Position numbers and translations under genes: made by a program
Part shown: positions 1 to 5,900 of the stretch, piece after piece
How positions within the stretch are numbered: the stretch's first letter is position 1
How the letters are laid out: each line of letters opens with the position of its first letter
The notes under the pieces: generated by a model
Seen by the model: the letters and a program-made list of their open reading frames with translations, nothing else
The model's database searches: none
Told to the model about the DNA's origin: nothing
NCBI GenBank assembly: GCA_900550625.1
Contig: URSW01000085.1
Location: forward strand, 1 to 7,093
Source: an uncultured Eubacteriales bacterium
Lineage (GTDB): Bacteria; Bacillota; Clostridia; Oscillospirales; CAG-272
Length of the DNA stretch: 7,093 bases
Direction of reading: 5' to 3'

Positions 1-445
1 CAGCGGTATTTACAATGCTGTCATCCGCGCCGAGGGGCGCAAACTGATTCACTCTCGCTTCGTAGATCAGCATCAGATTGCCCGATGCGGGCACCGTCAG
101 CCCCGAAAAAACGATCGGCGGTCCCTCAACGACCGTAGGTGATGATGTCTGGAGGACACCGTTCACATAAACCCTGACCGATCCGTCGACATATGCCAGA
201 GGGTAAAGTGTTCCGCTGCCGAAGGTGTATCCTCCGAGATCGTCCGTAATGCTCACACCCGTAAGCGGAGTACTGCCCGAGTTGACCGCGCTTATAACAT
301 AGGTCACATCCCCGCCGCGGACGTAATTTTCCGTAACCGCCGTTTTGCTTACCGAAAGAACTTCCACGATCTCGCCGACCGCAATATTTGAATTCACAAC
401 AGCTCCGTTGTACGAAAGCTGTGCCTGATTCGTAAACCGCGCCAT
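1..445 (-). CDS. DUF11-repeat surface-type protein, N-terminal part (cut by window edge)
   Basis: The 5' end of a gene read leftward; 148 codons are present with no stop before the edge. The start is the ATG at 445-443, supported by AAAAGGAG six bases upstream. The protein opens MARFTNQAQLSYNG, then has a segment at about residues 29-148 that reads as one Ig-like DUF11 (conserved repeat) domain: VSKTAVTENYVRGGDVTYVI, then a VNSG-containing strand, TGVSITDDLGGYTF and a VNGVLQ strand. The composition is rich in Val, Ser, Thr, Gly and Asn with no Cys, as in extracellular beta-sandwich repeats. No cleavable signal peptide or N-terminal membrane segment is visible. In the DUF11 family such domains are usually repeated and are found in cell-surface or secreted proteins; surface location here is inferred. 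The function is unknown. The rest of the protein, including any anchor, lies outside the window. Confidence 0.8.
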   Translation of the reverse strand, partial: MARFTNQAQLSYNGAVVNSNIAVGEIVEVLSVSKTAVTENYVRGGDVTYVISAVNSGSTPLTGVSITDDLGGYTFGSGTLYPLAYVDGSVRVYVNGVLQTSSPTVVEGPPIVFSGLTVPASGNLMLIYEARVNQFAPLGADDSIVNTA

Positions 446-451
446 ACTTTT

Positions 452-459
452 CTCCTTTT
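452..459 (-). promoter_or_regulatory. Ribosome binding site of the DUF11 gene
   Basis: On the minus strand AAAAGGAG ends six bases before the ATG at 445. It decides the start codon, because no other in-frame ATG nearby has such a match. No convincing promoter could be placed upstream on the minus strand. Confidence 0.7.
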
Positions 460-491
460 AAAACAACACCGCACACCGCCGCACCGTCAAT

Positions 492-531
492 CCGACAGTC
501 TGCATCTCCGCCTTGCGGAGACGGATGTCGG
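492..531. repeat. Nested inverted repeat (hairpin) in the DUF11 upstream region
   Basis: The inner stem TCTCCGC (505-511) pairs with GCGGAGA (515-521) around a 3-base loop. The outer stem CCGACA (492-497) pairs with TGTCGG (526-531), with an unequal internal loop between the two. It lies about 45-85 bases upstream of the DUF11 ATG, so it would be in its mRNA leader if transcription starts further upstream. Confidence 0.6.
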
Positions 532-556
532 CAGCCGGGCGGTATATTATTATTTC

Positions 557-574
557 CGAGGGGCAAACCCCTCG
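557..574. repeat. 7-bp perfect hairpin
   Basis: CGAGGGG (557-563) and CCCCTCG (568-574) form a perfect stem around CAAA, flanked on both sides by AT-rich sequence. No T-tract follows directly on either strand, so it does not look like a normal terminator. It may be part of a dispersed intergenic repeat together with the 492-531 hairpin. Confidence 0.55.
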
Positions 575-840
575 CTGAATTATATGAGAAAAGAAAGGCA
601 AACGTGCGGGGCGCAAAGCCGCGGCGCGGGACGGATCGTTCTTCCGTTGATCCGGCGCGATACACGGGGCGCAAAACGCCGGGGGAACGGGTCCCGCCGC
701 CTCCGATAGCCGAGCCTTTTGCGCCCCTCCGCCTGCGCGCGTCCCATCCGCGCACGTATCGTAATCCCGCAATCCGCACGAAAATCCGAAAAATACGCGG
801 AAATCCCGCACGCGGCAGGGTCTTTCGGCGTTCCCCGCCC

Positions 841-868
841 GAATTCCGTTGTTAAAACAACGTAATTC
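841..868. repeat. 28-base near-perfect palindrome, possible operator
   Basis: The arms GAATTCCGTTGTT (841-853) and AACAACGTAATTC (856-868) are complementary at 12 of 13 positions around a central AA; only 846/863 do not pair. No T-tract follows on either strand. It sits about 180 bases upstream of the zinc-ribbon promoter and 400 bases upstream of the DUF11 start. A protein-binding site or a cruciform is possible; the binder is unknown. Confidence 0.5.
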
Positions 869-1048
869 GAAATTCAATCGTCAAAAAACCTTTACGCCAC
901 GCCGAGAAGCATCCTGCCGAAAGGTCTTCCGTGCCGCTGCGTATCTCGGGCAGCGCACGCCGCGACGCATCCGGTCCCCGATATCTCCCGCAATCCGCAC
1001 TTTTGAACGAAAAATTTATATTTTTCAAATATTTTGTGATTTATGAAC

Positions 1049-1077
1049 TTGACAAATATTTTTTCATAAGATAGAAT
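1049..1077 (+). promoter_or_regulatory. Sigma-A promoter of the zinc-ribbon gene
   Basis: Consensus -35 TTGACA (1049-1054), 17-base spacer and -10 TAGAAT (1072-1077). The surroundings are AT-rich compared with the GC-rich DNA just upstream. An inverted repeat GAAAAAT/ATTTTTC (1009-1026) and two copies of CAAATATTTT (1026-1035 and 1053-1062) lie around the -35 and could be UP-element or regulator sites. The predicted transcript starts near 1084, giving a leader of about 25 bases. Confidence 0.8.
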
Positions 1078-1109
1078 ATAATTGTAAAAAAACTTCGGAG
1101 GTAACCAAC

Positions 1110-1890
1110 ATGAGTATTTTTTGCGGAAATTGCGGCGCTGAGCTTCCCGATGACGCTCAGTTCTGCACCAACTGCGGACATTCCGTTCCGGCGAAAAGCG
1201 CAGAGAGCGAAGGCACGGAGACTGTAAATGCCGCCGTAGAAACCGACGCTGCAGCGGAGCCGACCGCCGCTGCACCCGCTTCCCCGACCGACAGCGCCTC
1301 TCAGCCTGCGGCGGCACCGTCCTCTGCCGAAACTGCACCGGTTCAGAACAACAAGAACCTCATCCCGATAATCATCGGCGGTGCTGCCAGCCGTTCTCCT
1401 GATCGTCCTTATCGTTTCCATCTCCCTCGGCGGCGGCGGATACAAAAAGGCGATTAACAACTACTTTGACGTTATGTTCAGAGGAAAAGCCGACAAGATC
1501 GAAAAGCTCTGCCCGCCCAAGTATTGGGACTGGTACGAGGATGAGTACAACGAGGAGCTTGACGACATAAAGGACGAGTACAAGGACAACTGGGAGGATA
1601 TGCTCGAAAAATTCGAGGACGAGTACGGCAAGAACTTTAAGGCTACATACAAGATCACCGATAAGAAGGAGCTTTCCGACAAGAAGCTCAAGACCATCCA
1701 GGACAATCTCAAGGAGAGATACGACATCGCAAAGAAGAGCGTCAAAAAGGCTTACAAGCTTGACCTCGATGTTGAGCTCAAGGGCAAGGACGACGAGGAT
1801 TCCAACGAGCTTACCGTTTATGCCGTAAAGATCGGCGGAAATTGGTATCTCTGCAACGAAGACGGTTATTTCCTGAGCGCCGGTTATTGA
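1110..1890 (+). pseudogene. Zinc-ribbon membrane protein, reading frame broken by one base
   Basis: The ATG at 1110 has GGAGG (1097-1101) eight bases upstream. Frame one gives 115 codons: a zinc ribbon with Cys 5, 8, 19 and 22 (CGNCG...FCTNCG), then an Ala/Pro/Ser/Thr/Glu-rich linker to about residue 80, then NNKNLIPIIIGG, the start of a membrane helix. This frame continues into Arg-rich nonsense and stops at 1455-1457. The natural continuation is in the +1 frame: VLLIVLIVSISLGGGG completes the helix, followed by about 150 residues, highly charged and mostly helical, with WDWYEDEYNEELDDI and a C-terminal strand-like VYAVKIGGNWYLCNED, stop at 1888-1890. Removing one C of the pair at 1387-1388 restores a 259-residue protein. 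The family layout (cytoplasmic zinc ribbon, linker, one helix, external domain) is common in Clostridia; the function is unknown. It could be a true pseudogene, a sequencing error, or less likely programmed frameshifting. Confidence 0.8.
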
Positions 1891-1949
1891 TCTGCGGAGT
1901 CTGATGCGGTCGGATCGTCCGGCGGAAAGTCTCACACAAACGAAAAGCG

Positions 1950-1979
1950 AAAAAGGAGGATCTCACGATCCTCCTTTTT
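1950..1979. terminator. Bidirectional intrinsic terminator between convergent genes
   Basis: AAAAAGGAGGATC (1950-1962) and GATCCTCCTTTTT (1967-1979) form a perfect 13-bp stem with a TCAC loop. The A and T ends serve as U-tracts in both directions, so it can terminate the zinc-ribbon transcript (stop at 1890) and the convergent cupin transcript (stop at 2036). Confidence 0.92.
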
Positions 1980-2035
1980 GTTGTGCTTTCGCCTCGATCT
2001 GCCGTGCGGGCGATTTCCGCGCCGCGCGAAAACGA

Positions 2036-2362
2036 TCAGTCGAATATTATGAGAGCCATGAAAACGACAGGCTCGTCGCCGAGACATTTGAGTCCGTGTC
2101 CGTGACCGTCGGGAGTAAACGTCATGTCTCCGGCGGACACCGTGCGCTTCACGCCGTCGTCATCGTATTCGCCCTTGCCGGAAATGATGTAGTAAGTCTC
2201 GCTCTCTCCGTGATGCTCGTGAAATCCGAGAGAAGAGCCGGGCTCTATCGTCACCTCGGCATAAAGTCCGCATTTGCCGTTGAGCTGCTTCTCACCGAGA
2301 ATGTGCTTTATCTTGACCTCGCCGTCTCCGCCGCACATGTTCTTTACAACTTCACATTCCAT
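2036..2362 (-). CDS. Small single-domain cupin protein
   Basis: A 108-residue protein, the usual size for a stand-alone Cupin_2 beta-barrel. The start at 2362 is preceded by GGAGG at a distance of nine bases. Cupin motif 1 is GFHEHHGESETYYIISGKG (residues 46-64), with probable metal ligands His48, His50 and Glu55. Motif 2 is GDMTFTPDGHGHG (78-90), with His89 as the expected fourth ligand and Pro84-x-Gly86 in the usual place. All metal-site residues are present, so it should bind a divalent metal in the cytoplasm; no signal peptide is seen. The small size and lack of extra domains do not allow enzyme and sugar- or effector-binding roles to be told apart, and the substrate cannot be predicted. 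It is a single-gene unit with its own promoter (2417-2445) and shares a terminator with the convergent zinc-ribbon gene. Confidence 0.9.
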   Translation of the reverse strand: MECEVVKNMCGGDGEVKIKHILGEKQLNGKCGLYAEVTIEPGSSLGFHEHHGESETYYIISGKGEYDDDGVKRTVSAGDMTFTPDGHGHGLKCLGDEPVVFMALIIFD

Positions 2363-2416
2363 GATAATTTTCCTCCGTTTTTTAAGTAGGGGGCGGAAAA
2401 GTCCCCTCTGCTGCGT

Positions 2417-2445
2417 ATTTTAGCACAAACGCACACGGTATTCAA
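2417..2445 (-). promoter_or_regulatory. Extended -10 promoter of the cupin gene
   Basis: On the minus strand the -35 is TTGAAT (2445-2440) and the -10 is TAAAAT (2422-2417), separated by 17 bases. TGC directly before the -10 makes it an extended -10 (TGnTAAAAT). Transcription would start near 2410, giving a leader of about 50 bases. Confidence 0.75.
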
Positions 2446-2473
2446 GCACTTTAACGAAAAAACGGAGGAACGC

Positions 2474-2506
2474 GGGGACGGACGAGGGGACGGGGGACGG
2501 GGGACG
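2474..2506. repeat. GGGGACG heptamer tandem repeat
   Basis: GGGGACG occurs at 2474-2480, 2486-2492, 2493-2499 and 2500-2506. The last three are directly adjacent, and GACG units fill the gap and the right edge. The plus strand carries four runs of at least four G, which could form a G-quadruplex, although the first loop (8 bases) is slightly longer than the usual limit. Confidence 0.7.
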
Positions 2507-2512
2507 GACGCA

Positions 2513-2534
2513 GGACCTTTTTGAAAAAAGGTCC
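2513..2534. repeat. Hairpin with TGAA loop inside the repeat segment
   Basis: GGACCTTTT (2513-2521) pairs with AAAAGGTCC (2526-2534) around TGAA. It directly follows the GGGGACG repeat and is followed by CCCGCACCCCC, not by a T-tract, so it is not a standard plus-strand terminator. The same kind of hairpin-plus-C-run sequence seems familiar from clostridial intergenic repeats, but I could not check this. Confidence 0.5.
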
Positions 2535-2665
2535 CGCACCCCCAAAAACTTTTGAACTGAAAGTATTTTGAGTGAGTCGTTCTCTCGGAAGACAAACTGT
2601 AAAATTCCGCTGAACTTACAGACATAAATTTTACGTCGGAGATTAGCGCGCTGTGCTGATCTCGC

Positions 2666-2718
2666 GGACACGGTAAGATAACGTGCAGTTACAAACTAAC
2701 GTTATACCGTGTCCTTTT
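2666..2718 (+). terminator. Long hairpin with short T-tract upstream of the nifJ promoter
   Basis: The outer stem GGACACGGTA (2666-2675) pairs with TACCGTGTCC (2705-2714). After a 3-base bulge the middle stem TAACGT (2679-2684) pairs with ACGTTA (2699-2704), and an apical AGTT/AACT closes on ACA. TTTTCT follows. This is terminator-like on the plus strand but has no protein gene to terminate: the upstream gene, the cupin, runs the other way. It therefore suggests either a short non-coding transcript ending here or a roadblock that shields the nifJ promoter. Confidence 0.5.
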
Positions 2719-2804
2719 CTGCCGGATATGCCCCGTTTTTCCGCAAAACAAAAATGTTTACACAAAAAACGAAAGATTTTGACATATTTTCTTCTATCTT
2801 ATTA

Positions 2805-2833
2805 TTTACATTGCGGAAAAAAGAGAGTATAAT
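2805..2833 (+). promoter_or_regulatory. Main nifJ promoter
   Basis: The -35 TTTACA (2805-2810) and perfect -10 TATAAT (2828-2833) are separated by exactly 17 bases, in an AT-rich tract that begins near 2740. Transcription is expected to start near 2840, giving a leader of about 69 bases. A second -35-like TTGACA at 2779-2784 faces only a poorly spaced TATTAT (2800-2805, 15 bases), so it is a weaker candidate for a tandem promoter. Confidence 0.85.
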
Positions 2834-2842
2834 ATTATCTGA

Positions 2843-2864
2843 GTGTCGGCGCAGTGCGCCGCAC
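2843..2864 (+). promoter_or_regulatory. Hairpin at the predicted 5' end of nifJ mRNA
   Basis: CGGCGC (2847-2852) pairs with GCGCCG (2856-2861) around AGT. The stem is extended by GTG/CAC (2843-2845 with 2862-2864) across one bulged T. It begins a few bases after the predicted transcription start and leaves the ribosome binding site (GGAGG, 2897-2901) free, as expected for a 5' mRNA-stabilising stem-loop. Confidence 0.55.
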
Positions 2865-2908
2865 CGTAAACAGGTTCAGTTCAATCATTTATATATGGAG
2901 GAAACACA

Positions 2909-5900
2909 ATGGCAAGAAAAAAGATTTCCATGGACGGAAATACAGCCGCCGCGCACGTCAGCTATGCGTTCACGGAGGTTGCCGCGATCTACCCGATCAC
3001 GCCGTCCTCTCCGATGGCCGAAGTCACCGACACATGGTCGGCGACCGATAAGAACATCTTCGGTCAGAGCGCGAGAAACATCTTCGGCGACCGCGTAAAG
3101 GTCATGGAGATGCAGTCCGAGGCAGGTGCCGCAGGCGCCGTTCACGGTTCTCTCGCTGCAGGCGCACTCACCACGACCTACACCGCATCTCAGGGACTCC
3201 TTCTCATGATCCCGAATATGTACAAGATCGCCGGTGAGCTCCTTCCGAACGTAATTCACGTTTCGGCACGCTGCGTAGCTTCCCACGCGCTCAACATCTT
3301 CGGCGACCACTCCGACGTATATGCATGCCGTCAGACCGGATATGCAATGCTCGCAGAGACCAACCCCCAGGAAGTAATGGACCTCGGCGCTGTCGCTCAC
3401 CTCTCCACCATTGAGGGCCGCGTTCCGTTCATCAACTTCTTCGACGGCTTCCGTACCTCTCATGAGATCCAGAAGATCGAAGCATGGGATTACGAAGACC
3501 TGCGCGAAATGGTCAACATGGACGCAGTCAACGCATTCCGCGCACGCGCGCTCAATCCCGAGCATCCCGTTCTCCGCGGCTCCGCCGAAAACGGCGATAT
3601 CTTCTTCCAGCACAGAGAGGCTTGCAACCGTTACTACGATGCTCTCCCCGAGATCGTTGAGAAGTACATGGGCAAGGTCAACGAAAAGCTCGGCACGAAT
3701 TACGACCTCTTCAACTACTACGGCGCTCCGGATGCAGACCGCGTTCTCATCGCAATGGGCTCCATCTGCGACGTTGCAGAGGAAGTTATCGACTACATGA
3801 ACGCATCCGGCGAGAAGGTCGGTCTCATCAAGGTCCGCCTGTACCGTCCGTTCGTTGCGAAGAAGCTTGTTGAAGCTATTCCCGCAAGCGTAAAGAAGAT
3901 CGCAGTACTCGACCGCACCAAGGAGCCCGGCGCTCTCGGCGAGCCGCTTTACCTCGACGTTGTGACCGCTCTCGCATCCTGCGGAGTTTCCGGCATCAAG
4001 GTCATCGGCGGACGCTACGGTCTCGGCTCCAAGGATACCCCGCCGTCATCCGTATTCGCAGCATTCGAGAATCTCGCGGCAGACGAGCCCAAGGATCACT
4101 TCACCCTCGGAATCGTCGACGACGTTACCGGACTTTCCCTCCCCGAGAAGGACTGCCCCGATACCGCTCCCGCAGGAACGATCGCATGCAAATTCTGGGG
4201 TCTCGGCGGCGACGGCACCGTCGGCGCAAACAAGAACTCCATCAAGATCATCGGCGACCACACCGACAAGTACATACAGGCTTACTTCCAGTATGACTCC
4301 AAAAAGACCGGCGGCGTGACCATCTCTCACCTGCGCTTCGGCGACGCTCCGATCAAGAGCCCGTACTACATCACCAAGGCAAACTTCGTCGCATGCCACA
4401 ACCCGTCCTACATCCTGAAGGGATACAAGATCGTCAACGACGTAAAGCCGGGCGGCACGTTCCTTCTCGACTGCCAGTGGTCCGCCGACGAGCTTGACCG
4501 CCACCTCCCCGCATCGGTCAAGTCCTACATTGCAAACAACGATGTAAACTTCTACATCATCAACGCTACCTCGATCGCAAAGAACGACGTCGGCAACATG
4601 AAGGTAAAGAACACCGTCCTTCAGTCCGCATTCTTCGCTCTTGCGAACATCCTTCCTATCGACGAGGCGATCGGCTACATGAAGAAGGCCGCTACCAAGT
4701 CCTACTCCAAGTTCGGCGACGATGTCGTTGCTCAGAACCACAAGGCTATCGAGCTCGGCGCGAACGCATTCGTCAAGGTTGACGTTCCCGCAGATTGGAA
4801 GAACGCGGGCGAAACTCCCGCAGAGGCTCCCGCAGAGGGCAAGCGCGCGGATCTCGTCGATTTCGTAAACAAGATCGTCCGCCCCGTATCCAAGATGGAC
4901 GGCGACTCCCTCCCCGTCAGCGCATTCGAGAACATGGCAGACGGTACCTATCCGCAGGGCGCGGCAGCTTACGAGAAGCGCGGCGTTGCGGTATTCGTTC
5001 CCGTATGGCATGCAGAAAACTGCATCCAGTGCAACCAGTGCGCATTTGTATGTCCGCATGCGACCATCCGTCCGTTCGCAATGAACGCGGAGGAGGCTGC
5101 GGCAGCTCCCGCACAGACCAAGTTCACCGCAAAGATGATCGGCAAGGGCTGCGAGGATCTCAAGTTCACCATGGCTATCAGCCCGCTGGACTGCATGGGA
5201 TGCACGCTCTGCGTCAAGGCTTGCCCGACCAAGCCCGAAAAGAGAGCTATCGAAATGGTCGCTCAGGAGACTCAGCTCGATCAGCAGGAGGTGTTCGATT
5301 ACGCCGTTGCAAACGTATCCGAGAAGAAGCTCCCGTTTGCGGACAGCACCGTAAAGGGAAGCCAGTTCAAGCAGCCGCTGCTTGAGTTCTCCGGCTCCTG
5401 CGCAGGATGCGCCGAGACCTCTTACGCACGCCTTATCACTCAGCTCTTCGGCGAGCGCATGTACATCTCCAACGCTACCGGATGCTCCTCCATTTGGGGC
5501 GGAAGCGCACCGGCAACTCCTTACACCGTAAACCGCGAGAGCGGACGCGGTCCGGCTTGGGCAAACTCCCTCTTCGAGGATAACGCAGAGCACGGACTCG
5601 GAATCGCACTCGGTCAGAAGACCCTGCGCGAGAGATACATCCAGAAGGTTCGCGACCTCCTCGTTCGCTACAAGGAGATGAACGTAACCGCAGAGTGGAC
5701 CGGCTGCCTCGAAGGCTACCTCGACACTCTCGACGATGCAGAGGCAAACGCCGCTGCGGTTGAGCATATGTGCTCGATGCTCGCAGAGGACGTTGCACGC
5801 GGAACCTGCGAAACCGTTCCCGCAGAGAGAGAGATCCTCGAAGGCAAGGATTACCTCGCAAAGAAGTCGATCTGGATCTTCGGCGGCGACGGCTGGGCTT

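Larger units (their letters stand above)
446..1048. other. Divergent intergenic region, no gene seen, rich in inverted repeats
   Basis: About 600 bases between the DUF11 gene and the zinc-ribbon promoter. Open frames here translate to Arg/Pro/Cys-rich sequence without domain-like character and have no good ribosome binding sites, so I treat the stretch as non-coding. It contains a nested hairpin at 492-531, a 7-bp hairpin at 557-574, a near-perfect 28-base palindrome at 841-868, a 9-bp hairpin at 931-958 (GTG/CAC and CGCTGC/GCAGCG around one bulged C), and two copies of a 15-base sequence at 765-779 and 986-1000. The 600-1000 segment is markedly GC-rich, then changes abruptly to AT-rich at about 1000, where the zinc-ribbon promoter lies. 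Confidence 0.6.
2446..2720. other. Non-coding segment with tandem repeat and successive hairpins
   Basis: Between the cupin promoter and the nifJ promoter. No frame here has both a ribosome binding site and protein-like sequence. In order it holds a GGGGACG tandem repeat (2474-2506), a hairpin with a TGAA loop (2513-2534), a weaker hairpin (2543-2570), an 8-bp inverted repeat GTAAAATT/AATTTTAC (2599-2634), a 9-bp hairpin with one G-T pair (2639-2663) and a long hairpin followed by TTTTCT (2666-2718). It could be a dispersed intergenic element, a small RNA gene, or both. I matched it to no known riboswitch class. Confidence 0.45.

Noticed and set aside
126..779. 217-codon minus-strand open frame overlapping the DUF11 gene
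   Set aside because: It is out of frame with the DUF11 gene, which has the better ribosome binding site and a recognisable domain; this frame gives Arg/Gly/Cys-rich nonsense.
604..855. 83-codon plus-strand open frame
   Set aside because: Highly Arg/Pro-rich translation of GC-rich DNA, with no ribosome binding site and no protein-like features.
458..877. 139-codon minus-strand open frame upstream of the DUF11 gene
   Set aside because: The translation is Arg/Cys/Pro-rich without a recognisable fold, it ends across hairpins and it lacks a ribosome binding site. It looks like translated intergenic repeat sequence.
1372..1935. 187-codon hydrophobic minus-strand open frame opposite the zinc-ribbon gene
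   Set aside because: Its Leu/Val richness is the antisense reading of Asp/Glu/Lys codons (GAC, GAG, AAG) in the sense gene. It also runs across the shared region without its own signals.
2599..2718. A known riboswitch or T-box leader for nifJ
   Set aside because: No conserved T-box or riboswitch core motif is recognisable, and the nifJ promoter lies downstream of the structure, so it would not be in the main nifJ transcript.
2779..2805. TTGACA with TATTAT as the main nifJ promoter
   Set aside because: The spacer is only 15 bases, whereas TTTACA and TATAAT just downstream have the ideal 17; it is kept only as a possible secondary promoter.
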